From NCBI RefSeq assembly GCF_017654505.1, contig NC_054540.1:37567554-37631553 (forward strand): 64,000 nucleotides of DNA, written 5' to 3'. The stretch is from Polyodon spathula (Eukaryota; Chordata; Actinopteri; Acipenseriformes; Polyodontidae). The position numbers and the translations under genes are program-made. The notes beneath the pieces are model-generated. The model saw only the letters and a program-made list of their open reading frames with translations, was not told where the DNA came from and did not search any database. Position 1 is the stretch's first letter, and the number at the start of each line of letters is the position of its first letter. Shown piece after piece: positions 24,000 to 35,572 of this stretch.

Positions 24000-25130
24000 T
24001 AAGTTTCACCCACCTGTCCCTTTAATTAGGGACAGTAGCCTGGCCAGGTTAAACTCATTTTCCCATAGTTACTTGCTATCACCCTCTGTTCATCCTCTCC
24101 CCCCATTGGCTCATTCAGATATCTACTCCTCCAATCTCAGAGCTCCTTGGAAGCCAGTACTAGTATTAAAGCTGGCTGGCTAGGCCAAGGAGGATTCAAT
24201 TTTCTATTTAGGAATCCATTTCCAAACAAACAGCATATTACTTAATTAAGTCAGTGTAACTATTTTAGATAATTACTGGTGCATCCATTTACTCTTTTCA
24301 AAAGCTTGTACTTTGTCTAAACCTTTATTTTTGTTTACACTGTTACTTGTTTAAGTTTAATTGCTGTTCAAGGTCTGTTTAGGGTTTGTTTTTTGGTAGT
24401 GTGTTCAGTCTCCATTTTGTTCCTGATCCTCCTGATATTTTCCAAACCGCTGTTCACCACTCAACTCGGAACTACTCAACAGACTCACCATTTTCAACGA
24501 TCGTTATTTTTTCATCAACCTTCATCCACCATCATCAGTACAAGACTCTATTTGGGAATTCTTTATTTGTTGGTGAGATTATTCCTTAGCTGGTTTTTTC
24601 TACTTTCCTTTGATACTTTGGTTACTGGAATTTTGGTTTTGTTCTTTTGTTACTTTGGATTTCATCTGCATTACTTCACTGGACTTGTTAGGCCAGAATT
24701 TAATTTATTAATTTATTCATCCATTGCCATCAATACTGTCTCTGGAATTCTTTTCCCCATATACTTATTCATTCACCTTTGTCTCTTTTTTGCCTGTCGG
24801 TGTGTTGGTTTTGTGTTGGTGTGGTGTTTGTGTGTGTGTGTGGGTTTATTGGAGGCCCACCGGACACCGCATTCATTTCGCTTTAGTGTTAGTTTGGATG
24901 TTTGTTTAATTCACTACTTTCTTACTCACCTGTACCTTCCACTAACTGTTCTCTGCAATAAGCTGTTGTCCTTATATTTCATTTATTACATTATAGTTTA
25001 CAACAATAAACCGTTTGTGAAATTGACACCTCTGAGGTCCCTGCTTTTGCTGTCTGTCACTCTTGCTGACTTAGTTATAGATATTGAGCCGGTCGTTTCT
25101 CCTTAGGGAGGACAGTAAACTGCTTCTCAG
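24000..25130 (+). repeat. LTR-like or other interspersed repeat (unproven)
   Basis: The block has features expected of an LTR: a TATA-like attaaagctggctgg near 24163, a CT- and T-rich transcribed part, AATAAA near 25004, and a second part of it present elsewhere (22919-23083). The ends tgtccctttaattaggg (24018) and ccttagggaggaca (25115) are weakly inverted. I could not find a target duplication, so the class is a guess. A 237-codon open frame at 24393-25106 crosses it but shows no domain. Confidence 0.4.
24637..24812 (+). repeat. Spacer repeat, copy 2
   Basis: Direct copy of 22919-23083, embedded in the LTR-like block. Confidence 0.9.
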
Positions 25131-26501
25131 TTGTACAGAGTGATCGTTACAAGATTGCTTGAATTGTAAACTTAACAAGGGGAACTGTAGATAATACACT
25201 TTGTGACCCCCTCCCCTTGCATTGATATTTTTATCAGGACATTCCCCCTTCTGTCATCACTCCAAAATCTGTTTTTTTAACACAGGTAGATTGATTGAAT
25301 CAGTATTTTAACCACTGTATATTGGCAGAGAATAGTAAGCTTGAATCTGGTATGCTGCTAGGGTTGCCACCTGGCTAGTTTATTTACTGTTTACCAGTTC
25401 AGATGAAAAGATTTAATATGACGACTTCGTATAAATATTTATTATTATTATTATTGTAGTCATAGTTATTTGTAATCATTAATATGGATGTGAAAATAAG
25501 TGTTTCATATTCAATATTTAGCAGTGTACATTTTAAAATAAGCTGTTATATGCTGGTTGGATTAAAAACCTGGACAACTGGGTGCCTTAAGCAATGGCAC
25601 AGGACACCAGCTGGAACTACTCTTACTCTTTTTTTCCTGGAAGTCTCACTGTTTGTGATAGTCAACCCTTGGCATCTCTGTAAAATATAACTTCTTGAAC
25701 TAATTCCATTTGACACAAATGTGTATTTTCAGCAGCTATGGCCAAACATTTTGCACCACCAAGAATTTTAGGATTGAGACATAATACAAATAAAAGTAAA
25801 CTATATGAACATCGTGTAATCAAAAAACTACAAAACGATATAGCAAAAAAATATATATATACAGAGATTTTGAAACGTCAAAGTTTTAAATGTCAGTTTT
25901 TCATTGAAAAACTAAAAAGCAGTTATTTAATTCAATGTTAACATAACATTATTCATCAGCTTTCATTTGACTTTATGAAGCAAAATGTATTCATTATATA
26001 CACTGATGCAACCCTTTTGGGCGTAACTGTAAATAGTAAACATACATGTTGGGGGACTAATTTACTTTAAAATGACTTGAGCTGCTTCTGTCAGTAGATG
26101 GAAGCCTATGAAAAATATAAAGTCCAGTACTAGCTTTTTGCACATGATCAATGTAGGAACGAAAAATATATATATATATTTTTTTAACCTGGAAAAACTC
26201 GCTAACATCAAATCCAAATCATGCAGTGAGTTTATAACTTTCATTATACAGGAACAGCTTTCTTTCTAGCAGTTTCTCTTCAGTTATGTTCTCTTTCTCC
26301 CCAAAGGTGAGTAATTGTGCTTCTGCTAAATTGACAGCTGCTCACATCATCAAAGTAATCCAGGTGGTCAAGCCACAGCTCAATCTGCAGGGTCTTTTTG
26401 GGAGGATCATCTTCCACTATATCTTGATGTACAGCCAGTAAGCAGCCTATCTTGTTCAGAGGAGTTAGCAATGCAATTTAATGTATGCATTACAAATACA
26501 T
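25131..26501. other. No gene recognised
   Basis: AT-rich sequence with a short (TTA)n near 25440. A 63-codon - strand frame at 26280-26471 is discussed under rejected items. Confidence 0.45.
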
Positions 26502-26690
26502 GGGGCTCCCGAGTGGTGCGTCCAGTAAAGGCACTCCGTGTGGAGTGCAGAATGTACCCTATAGCATGGAGATCGCAGGTTCGAATCCAGGCTGTCGTTA
26601 CCGAACATGACAGGGATTCCTAGGGGGCGGCACACAATTGGCTAAGCGCCATCTGGGTAGGCTGGTAGTACCTGTTATAATGTTTTAAAA
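26502..26690 (+). mobile_element. tRNA-derived SINE
   Basis: The head ggggctcccgagtggtgcgt followed by ccagtaaaggc supplies a pol III A box, and ggttcgaatcc at 26578-26588 is a perfect B box about 60 bases on. A non-tRNA body (ggcggcacacaattggctaag) and an A/T-rich tail follow. The preceding aatacat and the following agatacat may be a worn target duplication. The tRNA part cannot fold into a full tRNA with an anticodon arm of correct length, so it is a SINE and not a gene. Confidence 0.85.
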
Positions 26691-27349
26691 TAAAGATACA
26701 TAACTTGTGTTTCATTCAGCACTGCACACACAATATCAGACTTATGTAGTTAATGGAAGTGCACAACTGGTACAATTTATTAAAATATTTTGTTAGCTAA
26801 AATCAATTCAGTGTTGAGTGAAGGAGAAGTGCATTTATTTTAATGAAAAACATGTATTGTCTTTTTAAATGACAGCAACAATTAATTGAAATACAATCAA
26901 CTTTAGGTTATTATTGAAATACATCATACTTGGGGCTTGAGGTTTCTGGGTTTTATTTTTGATCACATGACCCTTTAGACTTCTTTTGAGATGATTCTGT
27001 TTCCTAATTAAACTCAGAAAAAGCTGTTCATTACTACTGCCACTTGTTTTTACCTTCATATATTGACTGAACCTGATGCATTTTTATTTCAGACACATGT
27101 GGCATTAATTGCTCATCGCTGATTACATTTAATTCTTGCAGTTGCCTAGTTTATCATTGTGCTTTTGTTATTTCCACTCGTTTAACAGAGCTGTACTGAC
27201 AGATTTTCTGTTCAGCATAAAATACCCAGTATGGCGTATATATTAGGATGCATATTAGGCTTAACAATGACCAATTAACATTTAAAGGGAGGTAGAGATT
27301 TGGAAAGTAAAACCCAAAAAGTTAAAGCCCTAATTATACTGTACTTTGT
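26691..27349. other. Downstream flank of FAM180 gene
   Basis: AT-rich, no coding signal on either strand. Confidence 0.4.
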
Positions 27350-27355
27350 TTTATT
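27350..27355 (-). promoter_or_regulatory. Candidate poly(A) signal of FAM180 gene
   Basis: AATAAA on the - strand lies about 73 bases past the stop codon at 27428-27430, a good position for a short 3' UTR. Confidence 0.5.
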
Positions 27356-27427
27356 AGGATAGGCACTCAACAATAAACAATAGAATCTCGAGAAAGCCCC
27401 TCTGGGTCCGTTGTCATATTTTTCCCT

Positions 27428-27748
27428 TTATAACAGGTCGTCTTTTATGGCCTTATAGAGGTTTACAAAGGACTCGGCCCAAACCTCTTTCTGGTGCCCT
27501 GTGACCTGTGCTAGCTTGTACGCTGTATAAACAATTGTCAGAACAGTCCGCTCAAACTCTTCCTTGCATAGCATCCCCTTGTGTTGTGAGAGGTTATAGG
27601 TCAGACGCCGTATATCGGTAATCTTTTTGGGGGTCACGTCTTCCCAGATCACCTCCAGTTTCTTGGTTTTTCTGAGTGAAGACAGCTCTTCATCTTTAAC
27701 TAAGACTTTACTGTGAGTCTTATCCATCTCAAGGCCAGCCAAAAGTAT
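27428..27748 (-). CDS. fam180a: FAM180-family protein, last coding exon (complete copy)
   Basis: On the - strand the acceptor tttgttttcag precedes ATA CTT TTG, giving ILLAGLEMDK. KDEELSSLRKTKKLEVIWED, ITDIRRLTYNL, EEFERTVLTIVYTAYKLAQ and SFVNLYKAIKDDLL then TAA follow. The LAGLE...LKDEELASLR and DFERTVLTLAYTAYR blocks are those of the FAM180 family, small secreted vertebrate proteins of unknown biochemical role. The exon is phase 0 and continues in frame from the exon at 60788-60885 (ending LLYE). About 106 residues are encoded, so this is most of the mature protein. The frame is intact. A second, gap-truncated copy lies at 39464-39774. FAM180A rather than FAM180B is chosen because of the SLC23A4-like neighbour; that choice is inference. 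Confidence 0.85.
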   Translation of the reverse strand: MLLAGLEMDKTHSKVLVKDEELSSLRKTKKLEVIWEDVTPKKITDIRRLTYNLSQHKGMLCKEEFERTVLTIVYTAYKLAQVTGHQKEVWAESFVNLYKAIKDDLL

Positions 27749-29060
27749 CTGAAAACAAAAGCAAATCATTATCTGAATGAGTTCCAGGGTGATAGAGCCA
27801 TGAAGACAGTACATCCTTTTTAGAGGAAGCACATACCATTATTAACCCTTAGCAATCCATTTATTCAGCGCTTGTCAGGCGCATCAGGTCCAATTTATTT
27901 TCACACACTCTGTTTAAATATATATTTTGTCAGAGTAAAACAGGTTTAAAAGGCCCTGCATAGCAAAAGGCCATCAGTACTGCTTCTCCAGCCAAGCCCC
28001 ACCCCTTGTTTGCTGCATTTTTTACATACTACTTTACAGACGTGCATACTGATAAATCCTCTCCTGATCACTTGTTTTATCACCAAACTCCTCAATAATG
28101 TGATCCAAGTCATTATTTTATTAGTATAACATCTCAAAAAGCTCTGCAAATGTCAGTGGTGCAGAAGCAGCTATCTCTTTTGTTTATGACCATGTTATCT
28201 CTGTCGTGCAGAGGTTATGTGTATTGCTCAGATACACCCTTTTTTCCGGCTTCATTCAGCTCCTATCGGTCTCACTCGGCCATTGAAAGGTTCTCTGCTT
28301 TTTCCGGAGAAAAAAACGACTACAGACCTGTGCTTTACATCTTTTTGATGTGTCGGATTGGAAAGGGAAAATTGTAATGTTGGATCTGGTCTGACATAGG
28401 ACCGCAAAAGTTTAACTTCTGTAAAGGAAATAAATGATTCAGGCAGGGAACACCAGCAAAGACAGTTAGGTAACTGTCCTGTACCCATGCCAACAATTGT
28501 CGCTAACAAAATAGATGATTATAAAATGAACTGTGCTTTTAACCACTTTGCATTTGGAGGGAAACTTCCCCTGGAAGGAAAAATTGTCCCCACCCCTTCC
28601 CCTGGCTTCTTTCCTGTCAATAACCAGTCAACCGCTCCCCGTATTGAATGACATTCATTCAGCTGGTAACATGCTTTAACCCAGAAAATACTGCTGGGCT
28701 GAAATGACCAAGATGGTAAAGCAGTAACAGACTGTCGGAAGCCAAGGCAAGCAAACTGATGGGGGGGGATTGAAAGAAAAAAATACTTCATATGATGTTT
28801 GCACCACTGAGGAATGAAACAATATAATTAATTAAATTTACATCATTATGAAAATCAATCCATTATCCTAGGCATGCCCAACAACATTTAAAATACAATA
28901 TTCATAATTATGTCAACATTAAAAAAATACTGTTGAGACATACCAATATACTGAACCTATTATAAATTTCATATTGGAAAACAAAATACAGAAACTACTC
29001 CCTATAAGCCATCCTACAGTAATTTTGTACATAAGAAATTTCAAATTAGAGGGCACAGAT
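27749..29060. other. FAM180 intron sequence, no further gene (copy 1)
   Basis: The stretch is intronic for the - strand gene. Open frames at 28252-28509 and 28519-28791 (-) are conserved between the two block copies only because the whole block is duplicated, and neither has a known motif. Confidence 0.5.
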
Positions 29061-29068
29061 TGATTCCT

Positions 29069-30235
29069 TCATTGAGACCAATGGGTTCTGAAGTTTGGAG
29101 GGCAAATACACAATATGCTGCTCTCCATAATAATAAATGTATTAGATTGCCATCTCGAGTTGGTAAAGTAACTTTCTCCACCCCCACAAATCATAGAGTG
29201 TGGGGATGATCCATGACCAGCTGTTTTACAGGGTTTAGCTATTGCATAGTCTTGATTTTGATTCCTGATAGCTGCTTTATGTTCAGAGATCCTTACTTTC
29301 AGGATTCTTTTCGTTTGACCTACAGTATATAGACCAGTCTGCATGGACAAGTTAGCATATAAATTACTCCTGTAGTATTAGAGTTAATAAAGCCCTTAAT
29401 TTTCTTTTTGCCTGATCTTGGATGTTTAAAAGTTTTGGCATTTATTGTGTTTGAACACACCACCCACATTTAAAATTACCATCTGGAGGATTAGATAACC
29501 ATGTAGTGGTTTTGTCCAGTTTTGGACTGAATGAATGAACCAATCTGCCCCTAATATTCTTTTTACTTTTGAAGGCAAAATAAGGTTGTTCTTCTATTAT
29601 TGAATTCAGAGATGTGTCACTTCTTAATATCTGCTAGTATTTTAAAACTACCCCTTCATGTCATTAGACAAATAATTCAATTCAGAGGTGAAACACATAA
29701 TTGAATTACTGTTTGTATTTTCTGATCACATTATTTGGCTTTGTACATTGATTCTTTAAGGTGATAAATTTAGAGTACATTTCATCCAATTTAATCTTAA
29801 ATTGTAATTCTGTACCACAATTCCTTATTACTCTTAATAATTGACTTGTATATTTCTTATAAGCAAATGAAGATGTTGACTTTTTGCTAAAAGCAATGAA
29901 TTCCGATCCATTGGTTTGTTGAATACAGCAGTTTGAAGGGTTTATTCTCCCCTTTCGAGATCCAAAAAACTGTATCCTATCTAGATCAAATTCACATTTA
30001 CATATTAAATTACTATTTACAGAATTAATGTACATCACAAATTGATCTTTTGTGCTCGACCATATTTTATTTTTAAATAGAAATTAGCCAAGTCAATACC
30101 TGTATTTGGTATGTTTGTAAACAAACCGGTGACATCAAATGTAACTAAAAAATTGGAGGGGATTACTTTCATATCATTTAATAGGGCAGAATGTGGTGTA
30201 ATAATATCATCACCCTGTTCATCATATTGCTGCAC
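29069..30235 (-). mobile_element. Penelope-like element remnant (copy 1)
   Basis: On the - strand the order is RT then GIY-YIG endonuclease, the defining layout of Penelope-like elements. RT pieces read NFLVTFDVTGLFTNIPNTGI (30235-30035, compare the family LDVxSLYTNIP) and WSSTKDQFVMYINSVNSN, EFDLDRIQFF (30038-29706). The endonuclease reads GLYTVGQTKR and LKVRISEHKAAIR (29350-29069). The central part of the RT with the catalytic YxDD box is missing between the first two pieces, so it is a deletion derivative. The 5' side stops exactly where LTR sequence begins (30233). Confidence 0.85.
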
Positions 30236-30758
30236 GGGATATAAATGGGTCTGTGTAGCACGAGTGATTTAAAATATATAGCGTATTTAGGCACAGGGAT
30301 TGCACTTCACTTCACATGCATTTAAAGTACGTAATAATATGTGAGCACGGGATTGCAAAATTAGTTCACATGCTGGGATTCAAATGAATAATTAATAACT
30401 GAATCCCAGCACAACAGTATATATAGATGCACATTTCACTCGCTCAGGGTTGGGTGTTTGGTGAGTAAAGAATGGATGAGAGGAGAGAAAGATAACGTAA
30501 ACTAATAATTAACCATTGCTATTTTGTGCTTGAAGGACCAACACGATACTTATTTGTTTAGACTCACAGTGTTTGTTTGTTTGTCTGTCTGTTAGTCCAT
30601 TTTGTTTGTCTGTTTATTTTGGCCTCAAGTGCTTTGTGCTGTTTTTGTTTAAACCTTTTATTTTTTTCATTTATTAAAGTGCGCAACAGCACAATTCACA
30701 TTTCACCTCACAGCACTGTGTTTCTTCCATGTCTGACGTCATCACTAGTCTTGTCACA
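30233..30758 (+). mobile_element. 5'-truncated LTR (copy 1)
   Basis: It starts cacgggatataaatgggtctg and ends cttgtcaca, and includes a TATA box (agtatatatagatgc near 30416) and a late attaaag. It aligns with the - strand LTR at 56735-57144 (shared words include gtatttaggcac, ggattgcac and gggatataaa). The first ~100 bases of that LTR (tgtggcaaagtgccc onward) are missing here. Confidence 0.75.
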
Positions 30759-30929
30759 GAGAGACATTCACTTCTTGCTCCTGTGAGCTTCGTAATTTCT
30801 CCAAAAGTACTAATTTTTAAGGGTAATAAACATATTATTTAAAATCATAAACTTTGTAGAAAATTGAAATACCGGTGCTACAAAGATGCTTCAGGTCAAT
30901 TAAACACACACGAGGTGCTTTTTATATAT

Positions 30930-30930
<1 letters not shown>

Positions 30931-30975
<45 letters not shown>
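30931..30975 (+). repeat. (GATA)n microsatellite (copy 1)
   Basis: About eleven gata units. The copy-2 counterpart at about 42995-43050 has an interrupted array, a clear length difference between the block copies. Confidence 0.95.
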
Positions 30976-30976
<1 letters not shown>

Positions 30977-31189
30977 TATATAGACCCTTAAATGATGCTT
31001 TCCGAGTAGTCTGGGAGGAACAGTGGACTCAGGATTTGGTGGTCTCACACTGTCCCTGTGGATATTATTTCATATCACAAAACCACAATATCATTTGTTA
31101 CAATGGGCAATCTTTCTGTAGGCCTGGTGAATAGCAGGGGTTGTTCACATGGCAGAGCTGTGAGGGGAGCCTCCAATCTGCTGTTAAGT

Positions 31190-31617
31190 TGTGTAACAGG
31201 TTGATTTGAGATGGATGACGTCAGGCCAGGAAGCAGAATACAAACACCGGACTGCATTGCAAAACTGTGTGGCTGTGCAGTATATTCATTTAACACATAA
31301 CTTATACAAAAGAAAATGGCTTGCAGGCCAAAATAAACAAACAAACACAAACAAACAAAGGATTTGAGTACCTTCAGGGTGGTTTAGTAAATAGAAATCA
31401 TTTTGTTTCTTTGCAGTTTACATGCAACACACCTCTCTCCAACTCAGACTCGCACACGGAGAGCGAGACCTTATATAGCAGGTGGTCAGGAGCTAATGAG
31501 GCAATTTATCCCCTGACCACCTGCATTCCACATGTGAAGGCAGGGAGAGAGTTAACCCTCTCCCTGCTGAATCAACATAATATTAAATAGTGGACGGCTT
31601 TCGTCTGCCCGCATACA
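31190..31617 (-). mobile_element. LTR-like unit, - strand (copy 1)
   Basis: On the - strand it runs from tgtatgcgggcagacg to ctgttacaca (TG...CA). It has a TATA box (gctatataaggtctcg near 31470) and the words tgtttgtttattttggcctgc that also occur in the LTR at 30233-30758. No matching 5-bp flanks were found, so the ends are approximate. Confidence 0.6.
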
Positions 31618-32200
31618 TTTAAACAAAAGGTCTTTTCGCTGTCATATTTGGAATACATAAGCTAGTATCATGTCTATATAAGTTTGAAAAATACCTGTCA
31701 GTGTTATTCAACCTGATAATAACACTCCGAAATAAACAAACTACATTTTAATAAGAGAAAGTGGAAAACCAATGCCCTTAACCCTAACCAAATAGGAAGT
31801 ACAAAATGTACAAACAGTGAAATGAAAATGAAGGAAGAACACAACACTATGGGTCCCAGAGCTTTATTAAGATTTACAGACCAGACAGTTTAAATTTACT
31901 GCAGCTCTTCTTCATATAATCTCCCACATCCACCCAAAGGCATATGGAGGTCTAGGTACTGCCCCTTCCTCAAGTTTATGTGGGAGGGTCCCAGTGGAAC
32001 TTTTTTGAAAAAAAAAAAAGTGATTAAAATGGTGCATTCTGGTACATTATTGCATGGTTTAACCATGTGGTAGACTATTAGTGGTCTGCTTATAGTGTCT
32101 GACAAAGTACTCCATTAGTGCAATGAAGGAGCTTTACTTCTGCAATGCTCACAGCAAGGCAAGACCAGGAAGAAGAAAAATGGACTTTGTGCATCAAGAA
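31618..32200. other. No gene recognised (copy 1)
   Basis: AT-rich sequence. A - strand frame at 31896-32105 includes a poly-T-encoded Phe run and has no motif. Confidence 0.45.
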
Positions 32201-32300
32201 GGGATGGGTTGGTATACCGGTTTTTTGATTTACCGTGGTTTAGGTACATTACGGTATTAATACTGTTCCTTTTATTCTACACCGATTATCGTAATTCCTT
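32201..32300 (+). repeat. hAT-like terminal sequence, left (copy 1)
   Basis: The sequence gggatgggttggtat, followed by accggttttttgatttaccg, is the kind of end seen in fish hAT MITEs. An inverted partner, gggatgggacggtat on the - strand, lies at 36563-36577 (13 of 15 bases equal). Confidence 0.5.
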
Positions 32301-32904
32301 TATACAGCAGTTTTTTCAACAGGAAACACGCTTCTTCTAAATCAAGCAACGGTACTTGCAGCCTTAGCAAAGTGTCTGAGGAACATCTTTTTGTGAACTG
32401 ATACTCTATTTTGATGGTTTTGAAAGAAACTGTCAACGACACAGAATACACGCTTCAATTGCTGCGTTCTGTTACCCAGAGCTTGCTACTCTTGGCTGCT
32501 GACTTTCTGACGTCACGTGCAGCTTTTAGAAATGCCTTCTCCAACCTTGCAGCACAGAACACATTTTGAACGTGGTCTGTTTACATTTGTCTATATTATC
32601 AACAGTCAGTTTAATGTAATTGATTAACATTAACTTTATTGTAAAATTATTCATCACTTATCACAGATTTAGTTTGTTTAAATAATTAATTTATTTATTT
32701 AATGTAGCGTTGACAAGGTTGTTCACCGCATCATGGTATAATGATAAAATGTCGTTCGTTTTCGCAATTAGGCCAGTCTTGTTAAGCATCAAGCAAACAG
32801 GCACAATTGGAAAGATGCTGGGGCCCAAGATTCACACAATTCTTGCTTCTGACTTGGTGCCTTTTTTTGATTGCTTGGCTCCACTTTATCACTCCACTTG
32901 AAAT

Positions 32905-33031
32905 GCTCTTTGTTTGACTTGAAGTGACTGAGACTCACACACACTGAGACACACACATTGAGACTGTGTGTTGTAGTGTGTGTGTTTCTCAGTGTGTGTG
33001 TGTCTCAGTCACTTCAAGTCAAACAAAGAGC
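32905..33031. repeat. Long hairpin (inverted repeat) beside helicase remnant (copy 1)
   Basis: A left arm of about 53 bases (gctctttgtttgacttgaag onward) pairs with the right arm ending caagtcaaacaaagagc, with two mismatches visible. The inner arms are CA/TG repeats with a loop of about 20 bases. The helicase frame on the - strand ends within the right arm. Confidence 0.9.
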
Positions 33032-33581
33032 AAAAAGTTGATAAGGTGGACACCACTTAAGGATTTAACTCTGGAAAGTGCAACGAAACTTTGTCCATTG
33101 GAGGAAATGGAGTTACTAGGACCCATCCTAACTGTTTTTAGAGTCTTACCCTGACATTTGTGAATGGTGATTGAATGAGCACCAATGACTGAGAACTGCT
33201 CTCTAACAATGTAGACCCTGTCCATGATTTCAAACATTCAAAGTTATGGGTGACTCCATTGTTAAATGAGATGGTTATGGTTTTGACCATACTTATGTTT
33301 TACAGATAGTAAGAAACAGCTTGAAGCTTCCCTAATGCCCCATTGATGAGACCACTGGCAATGTCAATGTTCTTGCAAAGCACCAGTTTGCAGCCAGTTT
33401 GCAGTTTGCAGGCTATTTTGACTCGTATGGTAGTTTCCAGTCCAGCAGTACGACTGCATTCAACCTTCATTTTTTTCAGCACATTTCTCTGGAAGTTACA
33501 AGGGCAATCCACAGTCCATAAGATGAATGTCCTCTCCAGGCATATAATGAAGCACGACGGTCTGGATCTGGTTACAGGCAT
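33019..33581 (-). pseudogene. PIF1-type helicase, C-terminal remnant (copy 1)
   Basis: Two - strand frames in succession read KLQTGCKLVLCKNIDIASGL with INGALGKL (33300-33581), and then VIGAHSITIHKCQGKTLKT with NGQSFVALSRVKSL (33019-33237). These are the OB-insert/NxDxxxGLxNG region and superfamily-1 helicase motifs V (TIHKxQG) and VI (GQxxVALSRV), as in PIF1 helicases. The Walker A and B regions are not present. A stop-rich 60-bp stretch separates the two pieces. PIF1-like helicases occur both as host genes and as parts of Helitrons and other mobile elements. The fragment lies among repeats and beside a hairpin, so a mobile origin is more likely. Confidence 0.75.
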
Positions 33582-33599
33582 CTACAGTAGGCATGACGC

Positions 33600-34540
33600 A
33601 GGTTGAGCCCTCGGGATGAAATAGCTAGGTGGCTATTTTTTTAATTAGCAGTTGGAGGAAACCACTTCAAGTACAGTAGAATCTGCCAGAATTGATGGAC
33701 ACTGTATCTACTATATTTACTAATGAGAGCAAAACAAATACAAAAGAAAAACAAGGGAAACACAGATCTTTTCTAGAAAGCTGTGAGTGTTTGTATAAAT
33801 GGATTTTATATTTTTAAATGCTGCAATAACAGTTCTGCTTCACACTATAATTTGACAGAAAAGGTGATTTATTTGCACTGTGCAGAACCTTATTTTCTCC
33901 CATTGGTGCTTGAGCCCCGCAGCATTCAGGGAATTGCCGCCTGTGCACCTATTATCAGTGATTAAAGGCTGGTTTTCAAACAAACTAATTATCGCTTACC
34001 AATACTGTATTGGTATAAGAAAAGTGTGTTTTTAAAAAAGTAATTTCAGCTTTCAATCACTTAAAATATGCTGAAGATAACGTAAACAACACCAAGCTAC
34101 AGACAGGGAGTCCCAAGCTTTAAACGTGTTACTGTTTATAAATAAGAACTCAACTTTATTATGAATATTGTGTTATTATGTTTTAAGCAACATAGTACGA
34201 TAGTGTTCATTATGGTAATTGTTTGTTTATTAGTTGTAAAATTATTAGTAAAACGTGACCTATTGTTTGACCTCATTAATACAACCGACCCCCTTTGCTA
34301 AAAACATCTTCAGTCAGGGTTATAACCAAGTATAAATCTCCACAATTTTGTAAAATGACTTCACACTAAGTCTGGTGTATAATGAGTTATGGAAAGAAAC
34401 GATCATTTGAGTTGTATTTAACGTGGTGTATATAGTGTTTTGAGTACAAATGACACTGAACATCAGAAAGTAGGCACTGATGAATGATCCTACTTTTAGC
34501 TCAGTTTTGGTGCAAATAGCATATATCACGTTTTGCATCT
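33600..34540. other. No gene recognised (copy 1)
   Basis: AT-rich sequence conserved with copy 2 (about 45840-46785). No motif is seen. Confidence 0.45.
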
Positions 34541-34544
34541 AAAA

Positions 34545-34545
<1 letters not shown>

Positions 34546-34608
<63 letters not shown>
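34546..34608. repeat. (TA)n microsatellite (copy 1)
   Basis: TA array with one interruption. Copy 2 at 46786-46868 is longer and has two interruptions. Confidence 0.95.
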
Positions 34609-35479
34609 TCCTGATTGTGGAGCTGCATTTGTGCCATAGAAAAATGTGAGAAACATCATCCGTGCGTGCGTGTGTCCATCTGCCTGCAGTTATTGTTCTT
34701 ATACAATTCTACATTTATGCAACATACAGCGCTGTGAACATGGTATATGTTTTCTGCACTCTTAAAGTGGTCCGTCAGCCCCATCGACTCACTCATATGT
34801 GTTTGTGGGTTGCTTTGATCTCCCTATGAGATATTCAGATACAAATAAGCCCTGTATAAAGCTAATTTGATACGAACCATATGCAAAGCTTGAAATGTAC
34901 GCATGTTTTCAGTACCAAACAATAATAATGATAAAGTGTCTTCGAATTCAATGAGATAACTCCTCCTTGTCTGTGCCAATATTTTCTTTACTGTTAAACC
35001 TATAATATGACATCAGGTGTGTTATTCTATTTATTATTTATTAAACTTAACCCTGTTACTTTGATTATTAAGTGGCTTACCTAATATAAAAATCGAGGAG
35101 TTAACAACAAATAAACAATTTATTTGTATGTGTGTGTTTTGGTTCAGCGCAGAAACAGGGAGTCACAGGTTTACATTTGGTTACAGTCAATGAGACATAA
35201 ACACATAAAATTCCACTAACCTATTCAGTGCACTGATACCCACAGTAAGCCTTACCATTGGAAGAACAATTACATTCAGAGCTTCACTTGTTTAGACTGT
35301 CTCCAACTTGCATCTGTCCCTGATAATTATTTCTTAATTTTATTTAGAACTTTACAGCAAAATTGCCCTTTGAATAATTCTAAAATAAAACCTAACAAAA
35401 TGATACTGCTTACTGGAATCAGTCTATGTAACCTATACTTTACATAACAACACAAAACATTTGCAAATAATCATATAAC

Positions 35480-35511
<32 letters not shown>

Positions 35512-35572
35512 ACTCCACAGATGCTGCAAGCAATGGATCTCTAGTATCTCGTTGTATAACTAAATCTCGACA
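34609..35572. other. No gene recognised; includes (AATA)n (copy 1)
   Basis: AT-rich sequence with an aaataaat array at about 35480-35512. No coding or RNA-gene signal. Confidence 0.45.

Noticed and set aside
24393..25106. 237-codon frame rich in Phe, Leu, Ser and Tyr
   Set aside because: It comes from T- and CT-rich LTR-like repeat DNA. Apparent membrane-like segments are a composition effect, and part of it recurs out of context at 22919-23083.
26280..26471. 63-codon - strand frame with an acidic, exon-like composition
   Set aside because: No clear acceptor/donor pair in phase and no family that I recognise. It could be an old coding fragment but cannot be supported.
26502..26600. Possible tRNA gene
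   Set aside because: A and B boxes are present, but the sequence between them and the acceptor region does not support a complete cloverleaf, and a SINE body follows.
28519..28791. 90-codon - strand frame conserved in both block copies (also 40535-40807)
   Set aside because: Conservation is explained by the recent duplication of the whole block. No motif, no splice signals.
33019..33581. Host PIF1 helicase gene
   Set aside because: Only the C-terminal motifs remain, in two broken frames without introns or splice sites, inside a repeat cluster.
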